A stretch of DNA of 64,000 nt from Paragonimus skrjabini miyazakii. Lineage: Eukaryota; Platyhelminthes; Trematoda; Plagiorchiida; Troglotrematidae. The notes below the pieces were generated by a model that saw only the letters and a list, made by a program, of their open reading frames with translations, did no database searches and was not told the DNA's origin. The stretch covers positions 225,448-289,447 of the forward strand of contig JTDE01000304.1 in NCBI GenBank assembly GCA_014338405.1, written 5' to 3'. A program made the position numbers and the translations under genes. This document shows positions 1 to 13,184 of this stretch, piece after piece. How positions within the stretch are numbered: position 1 is the stretch's first letter; the number at the start of each line of letters is the position of its first letter.

Positions 1-3000
1 ATACTTTCTGATTACCTCCACTTAAGTACATATACATAACTGGTGTGTTTTCATATGCATGCAACAAAAAAAGGATTCACGTCCTCTCATTTTTTGTTCA
101 ATACCAGCTGAACATAGATATAATTATCCCGTGTATATGAATATAATTAAAAAAGTGAATAACTTTTTGCTAGTCAGATAAATCGTAAGCATCCTGCCTG
201 GTATGCATCAATTATGTAATTGATTAGTCACAGCACTGACGAATTATCAGCCACCTGACTGCGTATTGAGGATTATCTCCGTGGTTACCTTGAGGTGAAG
301 CATCGTCAGCCCTTCTCTGTCTTGCACAGTCTCAACAATTGGCTAGTGTTTGGAAATTTTGAAATGGTCCGACGTGATACTGAACAATCTAATCATAGCC
401 AAGTTGACCAAAGCAGACAGTCTCGCTGAATGTGTGAAGGGTTCCGTACTTAGTTGAACTTTTGTGTAAACAGCCACCTGAATGTATTGATTGATTCAAT
501 AACTAAGTCAAGAATAAAGGTGCCTCAGTCGTCGTTTGAAAACAGAAATATCTATACTTTCTTAAAGAACATCAAAAATGCCGTTGAAGCGATCAGAATC
601 AGGTCGAACACAAGATTTTGACTGTTCTGTAGATGCCTGTACGGGTTAGAGTGATGGTAGCGCTGGAGACGACATGAAGAGATCCATCTAAATTAGAATG
701 AGCTGCGGCATCGAATGCTCTGATAGCTTGAGTTGACCGCCAAACTGACTGACAAAAGCTACTGCAGCGACTTGACCTCACCAGGTTTGGAGAGGAAACG
801 GACTCGTTAGTGTTTGTTGCTATTCCTTCAGCAGAAAAAAACAACATACTTACAGCTGAAGGTTGATTATTTCATCATTGTTTAGTCGTTCTCACTAGGT
901 AAACTGGGTGATGTCCACCTGTCGCACGAACGATAATGCCATTAACGGTGTCCAAAGTAAATGTGAGTAACTAACCGAAAACAAGAGGTTGAAGCAAATT
1001 CTAGAATTGTTGAAATAACTCACAATGGATTTAATGGCATTCGAAATGCTGAACATTATCGGTGTAGTGGATCTAAACACTAGACAAAATTCAGGTATGA
1101 ATTCGAGATCAAAAAGGTGATAAAAATGGAAATGATCAACTCACAATAGTTCGTTAAAGTGATTTGATTCAGAATTCCATTAAATGATAATCTGAGAGTT
1201 GTTTTAACGATGGAATCTGTGCTCACTGGCAACCCGAATGCTTTTTATGTATGATATGATTACGTTCATTCAATTTACAGAGGCCGGTAGCATTACTGAT
1301 TACTGATAGCATTAAACAGAAAATCGATGAGTGAATTGTTGAAGTGGCTCGGATATGGCTACTTTTTTGTCAAAACACAAAATAGAATAACTGATTAGGT
1401 CATCCACAAATCTAGCTGTATTGGTTGACCGGTAAAGCTTACAACGCCACGGTTTTACTATATGTACGTGATTAGTGGCGATTTTGTCTCCATGTTCTAA
1501 AACCCAGATGAACAGTCATAGTGCAGCCAAGTAGAAAACATACAAAACACCGATGTCTTGAGTTAGATGGGTAGCATAACATCAACAACTAAATGACAAC
1601 TCCCAGAAGTAGACTGCAAAAGTTAGCAGTTTGGTTAGAACCAGTCAGCGTAGAATACATAGTTTATTCACAATAGGACAGTAAATTAAATCGTTCCATC
1701 TCTTTAAAAATGACTTCCATTATCAAAACCTCTTGCAATAAAACGATATTGAGAGATAGTTCGTAGCTATAGGGGTAACCTGGGTTAATGCCCCATTGTC
1801 TAATCAGTCCTAAGATTAGGTCCTGCATTACAACCGTTTTTTAAAGCAATGCTCCACAAGTAAAAAGGACTTAGCACGTCAGGTTTCAATGGCACCATTT
1901 ATCAGGTTACTCCCATGAAGTTCAGCTAGGCTTACACCCAGTAAGTTTGCCGTATCATAATGACTGTCATTTTATTCGGATTGTAGTAAGTGGCTTGGCA
2001 ATATGTCATTTAAATGTTGAGTATTTTGCCACTCTCTTCATTTCGCAGTCCGCTACGTTTTGAAATAACTAAGTTCATTTTTACTGTGTAATAGATGGCT
2101 ATCAATATGTCAGTTTACATGGACGTTAATGAATTGAAAACAATGTTTTTATCATCCAGACACTGGCTGTAAGCTAGTCGGTGTGGCATGCGAATGAGTG
2201 CTTTATGTGTTGACGCCCCGTCGCGTGATGCTACTGTTAACGTGTAAATGTGTCGGTGAGTGTTTTTCTGTGTGAATGTGTAAGTTCAGAATGATTTGAG
2301 TGTAATGAAACGGGTACTATTAAATTTAATTAGTAAGCTTTAGCTGGATGCCACTTGGTATGTTGATCTGGGCTGAACTTGGGATCGATCTCTGTGTGAG
2401 TTAGCATGTTCACATTTTTATGAATACCAAAGTACCTTAGCGTTAGAGGCAACTTCTGTTAAATATCGCGATTTTCTAAACTGAAATCTTTATCTGTTGT
2501 TAACGTTCGGTAGGTTAAGTTAGTAGCACTAGCCATGAGCCTGTTTTTAGAAGTCTGTTAAACATAACAAACAATGAGAGGTCAGCTATGGTCGCAACTC
2601 CATTGACCCCGTTTTATCTTTAAGCAGAAAACTACACGAATCTAAGTGAAATTGTCACTTAATGTAAGCCATCACTATCTGACCACTCCATTGGAATGGT
2701 TGGATAACCAGAAGCCAAATTGTATACATATATATATATACTGTAAATGTAATGTACAACACAATGATCGCACCTCCTTACTCACATGACTGTTGTTTTT
2801 GTTATGAGTAGGTTGAACATCTTTTGATACAACAAAATATCAATTTCAGAAACAAGTATTAAACTCTAGTAACTACCGTAAAACAAAACATAGTCTTCAC
2901 AAGCATGAAACTGGTAACATATGTACATTTTAACTCGTCTGCAGTAAACACCAGTAGAGATGCAGCGAAATCTGCTCGAGCATAAATCGTGTAATGTCAG

Positions 3001-6000
3001 TCTTTTGTCTGCTCTATTCAAATTTTCAACGGGAAATGGTTGTTTCAAATATGTTATTAGTATTCATGATCTTCTTGAATCTAACACCTACTTTTTATAC
3101 CGTCATATAAACAGTCTCAAAGCAATAGTTCCATCTGACACGACCAACCTTGCAAAGAAAAGTGTGGAAAGTTTCAAACTTGCTTGCTAATGTCCACATA
3201 AGTCATTACATTACTGTTCTAAACAAAAATAGCATGATTTGCTAAATTTGGGAAAGTTTTTGTGAATATCTTTTAGATGTGCCTACATAGCAAATGAGCT
3301 ATCTACCTCAGAACCGACTGTCACCATAGATAGTAAATATGCATTTAGGAGAGGAGGTTTTGTTAGTGGTCGTCTCTTAAACGTTTACTAATGTAACGTG
3401 GAATGGTTTGCTCATGGGGAGTTACACAGAGCCTGCACAAACGACAAACGCTTACAGACGAACAGATAGCACCGTTCGACAAACTTAAGATAAGCTCGAA
3501 GTGAGTTTTTTGCTGGTAGTTATTCTTCACCAAAATGATGGGCATGTAGTCGAACAAAGCTTAGGTTAAACTGTTTGAAACTTTTTATGACATAAGATTG
3601 CCTCAAATAATCTGATAGACCACAAGTTGCATGTTGATAAACGTTGACATAACGCCCTAACAGAATTGTGCGTAACATTATGTCAAGCATCCCAAATCAG
3701 CAGGTTTACCAACACACCTGTGATCCCGGAAGAAGCGTACCATCTGAAAGTTGGTTCATATTTTCGTCAAAAGATTTTCGCCGTTACGAACTATTCAAGT
3801 CGATAAAAGTTCTCGCATTCAAGCTATACATTCCACATTTTCATATCAGTACGAAGAGAACAATAATTTTTTGAACAACATTTTAGGCTGAGCTCACCAA
3901 ATGACTCTGAATGGTGGCGAACATGTTTCTATATTTTTCGCATGATCCATTGCACTGCCCTAGCTCTGTTAGTTGCTTTTTCTAATTTTAATGAAATCCT
4001 AAAATGTTCTACTGAAAATAATCACAAAATTGAATCAATATTTTTCATAAGCGTATTAATCATATCCATATTGGTTAGTATCCTGTGTGTAATTAAAACT
4101 GATTAGATAAAACATGTTGCATATGTTGTAAATTTGTGTATGACAGGAATTAAAAATTCCACTCTCAGAGTGCATCGGTAACTTGGCGTGAAAAGATTCA
4201 GCAGAAGGGCCATTCTAAAAATAGTAGTTAACATAACTGTCTGCCGACAAGATCAGATGTCTAATGTTATGTTGAACAAAAGTAACGGAACCGAATTACA
4301 ACGTCCCACCAGTGATGTATGAGGACTGGTTAATTTTCCTTGATGCACACACACACACCAAGTGGGGTATTTACCTCGGAATCGAGTAGCACCCAAAATG
4401 GACAAGTATTCTGGCGGGGAGATTGTGTGTAGGCAGTTGACGCTTAAATACTAAAAACCTAACACTTGAGACCGTCTGAAAAATAACTGGCCTTTATCAA
4501 GAATTCAAAATTCCGAACAATGTACAAGCAAACGATAATTTTATACATTAACGCCGTTCACTTTATGACTCCGAACCAGCTTCAGTCCCGGAACATCAGC
4601 TACTAAATTATGAACTGACTACATCTCAGAAAAGATCGGTAGATTTGTCGTTCTGATGAACTTGTCATAGATCAACTATGTCAGCATCAATCATAAACTG
4701 CATTTTCCTTTAAGCTGTTACCTAATTAGTACAGCAAGAACAGAAGGAAAACCTAGTTAGTGCTGTCAACATGATAAGTTTGTCAAAGGTCAGCTGACAT
4801 TGAGAGTAAGGTATAATGTGAAAAATATCCTAGTGTTAAAAGGTCGATTGTTATGTCGGAAAGGTCATTCAATTCAAGTTTGATCAAACAAAGGCTGAAC
4901 ATCGTATATCAAATACTTAGGTGTTTTGTATAAATTCACGCTAATATGTAGTTGTATACACAATCCTAATTAACTCTGGCACCAGAACTCGAGCAGCATG
5001 TCAACCGCCGTGTGACTTTTGGGACGATTTGTAACATCCACTAATTTAAAATTTATTTTAACACTCACTTCCGAATTCCGTCAGAAGTTATGTCCGTTTA
5101 TATTTTATTGGCTCAACTTCAACCCGATGAAAGTAGAACGACTGAAAAAGTATCAATATCTTTAGAAAATTACAGAATGAAACTAGGTATTTATATAAGA
5201 TTCACGGCTATTTTATATACACAAATGTTTGGTAAAATGAACTCAAACTTTGTTAGTTTGGTTTCATAGAGCATTTCAGGTTTCTAACGACTAGTCTATG
5301 AGCAATGTTTGTACGGAATTTATTACATAAGGCACGGCAATGAGATTATGTACTGAACTACCGTTGTACCGCACGTGGTAAAAAAAACCTGATGAAATGT
5401 CGCTTAAAGGGTAAGAGTGACCATGAGGTTACTAAAAAACCCTTATTATTATTGTATTATCTAATCAGTTAACGGAAAAACTGACGAAAATTCAACACAA
5501 TTTATTAAGTCGGTAAAATGATAACATTTCATAACTTCGCGTAAAAGAAACTACCACTTCTTAGTGGCAACGAATAAACTTGCGTAACCGGTGCATTTTG
5601 AGTTAATGTACAGAGCATAGTGAGAATGAGAATATTAACATATGTGTAATTTAGGAAACGGGAACTATGGGTTTCTTTAGAAAACAATTGATATTCTGGA
5701 GTACGTTAATTAACTACGCTTGCGGTATAATTTATTGAGACTCCGCAACATCAAGATATTAATCTGTTCCCCGTAATACTTAACGGGTTGCTGTTTATTT
5801 GGCGGTAAATGCATTTTAAATACATACCTCTCAGTTAGGGCTAAACTTTAGCGATGTTTTGTCCCGCAGTCCAAAGTTATTTATGGCTCTTTTGACAGAG
5901 GTAATGAACTGTAGGTAAAAATGGGCTCAAACACCCAAAGTTCGTGTATTTGTTCGCCAGTAAAATTTTCAAAAATGCCAAGTGAATAAACGCCAAAAAC

Positions 6001-7750
6001 ACTGTGGTAACTGATAAGTTTATTCGCAGAACTAATGAAACGTTTCAGAAACACGTTCAGTAAAAGGGATGTGGCATGTTTCTTACTTCACTCAAAAAAC
6101 CACTTAGTGATCTGTAATTAACAGACCTGCTAGGCTGATAAATGCAGTTCTACCACATGTTGTTCAAGACGAACTCCCCAAAATGTATCACGGGAAATAC
6201 AGAAACTCTCACCCACTTGCCTATCCTACGGTCTTATTGAAAGTCCATCCTCAGTGTTGGAGCTCCAAACAACGAACATGATTTATTAGCAAAATGGCGA
6301 ATTACCTCTGTATAGTCGGTACTGTTTATAATTATCATTTGACTGATTCTCTGTTATCAAGGTTGGTACAGTCGTTATCATAAAAATTAGATTAATGCAA
6401 TTGCTGGGATAACATACAGACTCCATTTACCTGATGCAAATTAGATATTTCGATGAAAAAGTGAAACATACTTTCACGAACAATACTTGTAGCTCTACCA
6501 CAAGTAAATAAAGCAAAACTTGCTCATATCAATGGGATTAAAGAAATGGTCCTTAAACTATTCTGACGATGTCTAATAATCTTCACCAGCTTAGGTTGGG
6601 TGCAATCTTGCACATGTTTAGTCACCGATTGACCCGAGAAAACTTCACAGAAAGGCCGCGTGACCTTTTTTAGTGAATGATTGGATATCTTATTAGAAAC
6701 TCTGACCAAGCAAAGGTACTGACTCTTCGTAGTTCCTTTGTACCATTAAATGTTCAGTTCTTCATGTTCTTACTTATCTTGCGATCTGTCCAAAACGACG
6801 TATAAGAATATTTTCTTATAGATGCAATCGCTAGTTTTTTTTCATTCGGAATGAAACATTTACGGCACATTCCGATAAGATGCACTGTCAAACTTATTAC
6901 GGTTACAATTAAACCACTAACAGTTTGATTATCTACATCTGATATCCACTAACTTAAATGGATAACACCTGTACTGTTCGGTTCTGTTCCTCCGTGGTTG
7001 TTAGTGCAAAATGGATATGTAATTTTCACTTGAGATACACTTCTGGGTAACATGTGTTTGATTATGCAGCCGTGATAGCTTTCCTGCAAAAAAAGTCTGA
7101 CAGCAGTAGTTTGCATCCAAATGCAACATAGCGACCCAGTCTTAGTTGATTCAGTCAATCTAAATATAATCTTGATAGGATGCTAAGACTCCGCCTACCC
7201 ACTCCGCTACCCACTGCACAAAATTTATCCTCAAACCGATATCAAGTTAAAATAACTTAGGGCAAGAACCACCATGAAGATGTATTTATCCAACCCAGGA
7301 TGATGCTGGACAGTATTTACTGATTATCCGTGGGCCATAAAGATGCAGTTAGTCACAGTTCCAGCGAGCTAGTAAACACACTGGTGAACAGGGCATGCAG
7401 AAAAACCCACCTCATAATGACGTAAGGTAGACCTGAAGATATAAAACAGAAGGCAATCATGTAAAATAATTTTTCGTGATCATCGCTTTAAATAACGGAA
7501 GATGGTTTTGTACTTCGAGTGTAGGAGTACCGAAAGAAATTAACGTAATCACAAAGCACATTGTGTATTACTTAGGTTTTCTGACAACTGTCAACCAGCT
7601 CTCACCCAGGTTGCGTTCGGATGACAAATCTCACTTAGAGTTACAGAACTTCATAGGGTCATAGGTCCATGTCTTGTTACGGAGGGAAGAAAAATATTCC
7701 TTCGCGCATTGTTGTCTACAGGCTGCATGGCGGAACATTCCGTTAGACGG
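1..7750. other. Intergenic DNA, no supported gene
   Basis: AT-rich sequence with only short scattered ORFs (82 codons at most, minus strand 599-847). None shows a recognisable domain, and I could not chain any into a spliced gene. A short (CA)n run lies near 4347-4360. No RNA gene was recognised. Small or non-coding exons could be missed. Confidence 0.5.
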
Positions 7751-7764
7751 CTAACAACTACGAA

Positions 7765-10700
7765 GTACTAATAGATGGAACTAAATAAAAGATGGAGTCA
7801 AGGTAGCTACCGGTTGTAATCATTCCCGTCAGCGACACCGAGGAAATATCCAGACAGATATACACAGTTAGGACTGAACTAGTATAACGGTTAGGAAACG
7901 TGTAGTACAGGTTGTCACCCACGCATGTATCGATCGAATAAAAGTTGAACACTCTCAACCGAATCAATCATGACTACACCGTAGGGCAATGTGTTCCAAT
8001 GTGAACAGGTCCTAATTGTGAAGCAGCTCTGTCTACAAGGTAACCCACCTGCTTCATTGCTCATGTCCACTGAGTGATCTACCAAACTTCCATCCCTATT
8101 TAGCAAGAGTAGATGTGCCTATGAATGATCGTGAGTGTGCAGTATTTTATAGGTAGGAATTAGATCCCTTCTAAATCTTTTGTAATTCATTGTGAATTGA
8201 CCTAATTCAGCCAGTCTCTCTGAGTAGGGGTGTGCCTGAATCCCTTAACGTTTCCGAAGGCCCGTCTCTGAACAACCTCAATGAGTGCTAAATCTTTATT
8301 GAAATCAAGATCAGAGGTTTACATGTTCGTTCGATGTGGACAGATTATGCAGGCGAACAAAGTGAGAAACTCCTTGGGTGGAGGGACGGGAATACTTCTC
8401 AAATTCTCCCATGCCATGGCAGCACAACGTGTAGACAGATTCAAACTATCTGTCACTCAAGTCCACAGGACTCATCCACATGTTGACACGAGCAGCTTTG
8501 TGTCAGTAATGGTACAATTTTGATGGCGAACTTAAATGACTTCATTTGTTGACAATGAACAACAAATTATTTTGATGGACCAGTGGGTTAGACAGTTCGG
8601 ATCGTTTTGTAAGACCACCACATGTTCCGGGTACTTTATAAATTGTCATGGCTTTGTTTAATTGACGTAGAACAACAACGGCAAGTTGACTATGTTGAGG
8701 TGTCCGAGAACGGGAAGAATGAATAACAGGTGTCCTGAGATCTACAACGTCTACGGTCAATTTTGCTTCCGCAGTCTTCGTCTATAAATCATGTGAAATC
8801 TGCAGATTCGTGACGCATGAATATTTCCTACGGAAGCCATATCGATTCGTGATGTCGCATTGGAGATCTTCAACCTTAACATACAGCTTGTTATCTGATG
8901 AGCTCCCCAATTAATTACACACTACTGAAAACAACGCTATCGGTGGATCGTTTTCTAGATCACCCACTTTGAATACATGTGTAGTTGTCAACTGTTTCCA
9001 GGCTTTCGGTAGATGGCCAGTTAATGAGGTGCAATTGAAAATGCTGTAGGCAGTTCTGCCTGTTCCGTGGTGAACCTTTTCAAGAGGATAGAGGATATCG
9101 ACTCGGAAACGAATGATTTCCGAGTTAGTAGGTCGTTTAACCTGATTCGGATATGTGACACTGAAATATGGGATAAGCCATCATGTTGCCGTCTATTCAC
9201 TCAATAGTCGTTCATGATTTGCAGTTATGCACACTTACGTACTTTTACCTGGAGTGTTGATCACCTCTGCATCTGTTTCGGTAAATCCGCTAGGGATTTT
9301 CAGTTGCGAAATGACAACCTTATTTTATGTGTCTGCTGCTACTTAGCGGCAGAAAGTTTGGAATTCATCATCAGGTTTTCAGAAAGACTGCACTGTTGGC
9401 GAAACTGGTCCCCTTTGATAGCATCCGTCGTACGATTACGCCACACGACAAACTCAACAAACCTAGGTTCATTTCATTCCAATTGGTAGCTGCTTCAGGC
9501 TGAAGTTTTCTGTGTAGTCAAAGGTTTAACTCTGTTGCGTCAGCGTCTTGGCTTTTTGCTAGGTCCAGGACACCTTACTGTAAAATGGTTGTTAACGGCA
9601 CCCAAGATTTCCTCAAAAGTGAGTTCCCATTGATCACTTAGGCTGGGTGCGACGAATAAGCCTGACGATTCAACCCTGCTAATCTGTGTCTTCATCCCTT
9701 CCAAAGTTGACCTGCGATAGACCCTCCCACCAGTATTCTGAGGAACAAATTGTTTGTTTCTGTTTAGACAGCTGAATTCAATTATCACATTGTCACTACG
9801 ACCAGGTGGAACTGTGATATTTAATNNNNNNNNNNNNNNNNNNNNNNNNNNNNNNNNNNNNNNNNNNNNNNNNNNNNNNNNNNNNNNNNNNNNNNNNNNN
9901 NNNNNNNNNNNNNNNNNNNNNNNNNCACCTTGTTGATAAAAATGTGGCCATGAAAATACGGAAGTTGACTCATCGGCCACCTCACGCGATGCTGAAAATG
10001 CTGAAATAGTCCACCTTCCATTATTACCTCGAGGAAGACGTTGCAGTATTGACTAAATTCTTCTTGGAGTTTAGCTCCGGGTGATTAAAATCTCCAATTT
10101 TCAGCGTATGAGCATGAGGTAAAAAGGATATTCTACGCAGAACGTTGTGTAAGGCCGTGTTGGCATTCTTATGCACAGAAGATGGTTTGTAAATTACGCC
10201 AATGAGGCAGCCATATTTTGGGTGGCGTTAAGTACTCGTCAGGCTGGTTCCGGAAAAATCCCGATCTCAACTAAAGTGCTATACCATCTCTTTGGAGATT
10301 TTCCTATCACTGTGAAACACTGTCATTTCGGGAATAGATAATTTGCCAATCCGCACTTCCTGCTCACACCAGGTCTCCGTAATGCCTAATATAAATGAGT
10401 TTTGTTAGGAACAGAGGTCCGTAAGCTCGTCCAATTTATTGAAGAGTGAAACTGCATTGGTTTAAAAACGATACCAGGAGTCAGTTGAATCTACTCAAAG
10501 AGATTCCTCTAGCGAGAAGAGTTTGATCGATGTTTTACAGGTGTTTTACAGTCATTCTTACCAGCAGATGAGTCTTTTTCGATAACCGATTAACAGCCGT
10601 TACTAATCTAGGGATCTGCTATCAACCAGTTGATTTATGGCCGTCAGGACGATCCACACAACGAGTTTCGAAGATATCGCGGTTTACTCGAATTATCGTG

Positions 10701-10800
10701 TATGTCTAAACTACACTCTTTAAAAGACATCAAGTTATCAGAACGGTCCTCGAAACAGAAGCCCAGGAGAAAGAGTTCGCAAGGGAATCTGTGCTAAGCC
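7765..10800 (-). mobile_element. CR1/L2-type non-LTR retrotransposon, near full length, decayed
   Basis: Read on the minus strand, the pieces of a CR1/Jockey-type ORF2 appear in order, in shifting frames. An endonuclease region comes first (about 10490-10020), with ITETWCEQE and GDFNHPE motifs. The linker follows (about 9980-9540: GMKTQIS, LSDQWE, ILGAVNNH, PGPSKKPRR). Then come reverse transcriptase finger/palm pieces (about 9480-8770, for example GFRRKYSCVTNL). The thumb and tail run from 8550 to 7765 (DLALIEVVQRR, SCFTIRTCSHWNTLPYGVV). Many stops and frameshifts make it inactive. The segment from the FSKAFD block to the YADD region seems deleted compared with the copy at 36.1-37.5 kb. A 100-N gap interrupts the linker. 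The 5' end is only estimated; the 3' end is where similarity to the second copy fades. Confidence 0.85.
9826..9925. other. Assembly gap (100 N)
   Basis: Exactly 100 N, the usual placeholder for a gap of unknown size. It falls inside the CR1/L2-type element, so a repeat-induced assembly break is the likely cause. Confidence 0.99.
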
Positions 10801-12850
10801 GTCAATTTGTCACTGGTACAATATTGTACAAAGTGTGCCAGTTTGCGTGTTAGCACCGCCTGAACGTTCAAAAAACGGAAGCACATAATGTTTGCGTACA
10901 AGTGGGAAAATACTGTTATCCTTGATCACAAATAGATGAGTCGGTATTACACTCTGAGAGGTTGTGTGTATATTACTCACATATGGAGAAGGACCATTAT
11001 CCTCGGGACATTGAGATAGAGGGCTGATAATCTGGAAAACAAAATCCCAAACATCTTCAAATATTCTACTAGATAGGGATTCAAACCAGCTAGATTTCCA
11101 TATCTAACTAGCTACCTAAAAGAAACTTAACTTCGGCATTTCTGTTAACAGGTTGTGATGCGTAGGCGATGGTGACCGAGTGACCTACTTAAATAACCCA
11201 AGGTTAATCCTTTGAATTGTGTGAAATGTGGCTGTCACCCAGTGATTCTGCTCTTTAGCGTAAAACATGAAATCAAGTTCTGAGTCATGTAATCAATGTA
11301 TACTGCAGTCACTATGGGGCCGGTATCGTCTAATACAACTTGTCTAAGCAGATGCCTCTGCCCAACGGTTTAACAGCGACTACACGCCCTTCATCTCCCT
11401 CCGGAAAAAACGTTGCATACTCTCTTGAGAGAGTGAGTATGTTGGCTCTCTTCGCATGTATTTGCTTACGTTGTCCATGCGAGAAATAGTTGGTCAGGGG
11501 AAACACAATGATGAAATATTTCCCTCATATCAGATGCACTCCATCAAATGGATGAGGGGAATATGAGGAGTTAATTAAAACATTTATGAGATGAGTAAAT
11601 TGTGACACATTTACTAACAAACAGTCCATAAACTTGGGACTACTTGAATTAACTTATCGACCCGATAGACTTTGTAAGATTCCTTTGTTCTAACCAAATA
11701 TTAACCAGAAAGTGATTATTGAGTATCACGGAAATATCACGGATCGACTAAAGGAAGTCCATCATAATTACCAGGTAACATGTCTCAACCTCGTGTATTT
11801 GAAGCAGTAATTCATTAAGTAGGAGCAGTCATGCCCTTAATACACAAATGCGCAAACGTGAGATCTCCCCATTCTTGGTGGTCTGCATCCGGAGGGAATA
11901 GATAATATTTACGGATCAACAGCAAAATATGTCACACTACAACACAGGACATCTGGTTTCCATTGTGTCCATCGTCTTCACACTCGCGTTGTTGTGTGCA
12001 GATAGTTCTCTTCGAATGAACAGATGTCAACTTGCTCCCTCAGGCGCACATTGTGGTGTATCGTAAAGGCATCCTGTTTTCAAACAGCGCAGGGTCTGAT
12101 TGGTATGGAGGCAAAATCTTCGTCACAGCTTGCAGTGTACTTCATGTGACCGATTTCTACAGTACACCAACCGCAAATTCGGCCAAGGTCATTTGGGAAT
12201 TATATGTGCACCCGAACCAAGTCATACTTTCATTACAACTATTGGTGTACTATTGATAGAAAAATATTTCTCAACTCCTCGTTTTCAGTGGTTGTTTCGT
12301 GTAAATTAATGATTAGATTAATGGGAAAATACTTCGGTGGACTGTATAAACATTGTTATAAAGCTTTCCACCAGATAGAATAAAGGTTATGGTTTATTAC
12401 TTTTCGCGACCAGTTCTGCGTGTTTTGTCGTATCACCAGTATGTATAAGTTTATGGCTACATTGAAAGGAATTGAAGGGTTATTGCTACCGCTTGCAACT
12501 TTATAGCCAATCCACTATTCACAGTGGCTGATTGCATCAGCTTCTACTCAACCTCATTGGGTTGAATTCGAACCCCGGTAATTAAATTAGTGTTGGTTTC
12601 ACCAGGACTACGATACTTTGATTGCCATATAAATAATGAGATTGTGGTCATGCTGAATTTTGGAAGCGTTGCGTTACCTACAGAAATATCTATTAACTAA
12701 CTAGCGATATTAATCATTGGAAGCAATAACGTAATACACAAGGATGCCACAACTGTTATTGATCAAGTGGCTACACCTCGATCAAGGTGGACCCAACCGG
12801 AGTGCCAAAGTCGTTGTTTGCACCCTCTCATGTGAAGTTAACTATTGATA
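10801..12850. other. Intergenic DNA upstream of the perlecan-like gene
   Basis: No gene recognised. Overlapping short plus-strand ORFs at 12032-12309 (69-74 codons) have no recognisable domain. Around 12560-12580 the minus strand reads GGTTCGAATTC, similar to a Pol III B box, but I found no convincing A box with it. Confidence 0.45.
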
Positions 12851-12884
12851 ACTACGCTGTTCACTGTGCCAAAACGTGTACACA

Positions 12885-12915
12885 GACCGGCCGGTCGCCA
12901 GCCGGTTGACCGGCT
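12885..12915. promoter_or_regulatory. GC-rich palindrome cluster in the upstream region
   Basis: GACCGGCCGGTC at 12885-12896 is a perfect 12-bp palindrome. AGCCGGTTGACCGGCT at 12900-12915 is a 7-bp inverted repeat built on the same CCGGT core, and a related TGACTGGCTGG follows. The cluster lies about 120-145 bp upstream of the TATA box. A dimeric factor site is inferred, not shown; a single 12-bp palindrome alone is expected by chance in this much DNA. Confidence 0.3.
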
Positions 12916-13030
12916 GAGTGACTGGCTGGTTCGATTTGTCAGCTGATTGGTTTGCGTTCACACAGCCTACACCATGTTTATCATTGGTCGACGCAGTGGC
13001 ACCAGTCAAATTAAACTGCATTTTTCAGCC

Positions 13031-13040
13031 TATAAAATAG
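13031..13040 (+). promoter_or_regulatory. TATA box of the perlecan-like gene
   Basis: TATAAAATAG lies 90 bp upstream of the ATG at 13121. Transcription would be expected to begin near 13060, leaving a 5'U TR of about 60 nt. Confidence 0.6.
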
Positions 13041-13120
13041 ATGTGAATTGGAACATCTTGCGCCTTGACCCAAGTCATTTTTGATCAGTTGTATCAAAAA
13101 GTTGTCTTGTGTCAACAAAT

Positions 13121-13184
13121 ATGCGTTTACTGACGTGTGTATTATTGTTTGTTTTCATTCTAACTGTCCGGTCTGACGAATACG
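13121..13184 (+). CDS. HSPG2: Exon 1: signal peptide
   Basis: Starts with ATG and encodes 21 residues plus one base (phase 1). A basic start is followed by a run of Leu, Val, Phe and Ile, then VRSDEY, a typical secretory signal peptide with cleavage likely near Ser18. The donor is TACG|GTAAGT. Confidence 0.85.

Noticed and set aside
8281..8523. 80-codon plus-strand ORF, also found identically at 36748-36990 on minus
   Set aside because: It is the antisense shadow of the CR1/L2 reverse transcriptase region; the coding sense runs the other way in both copies.
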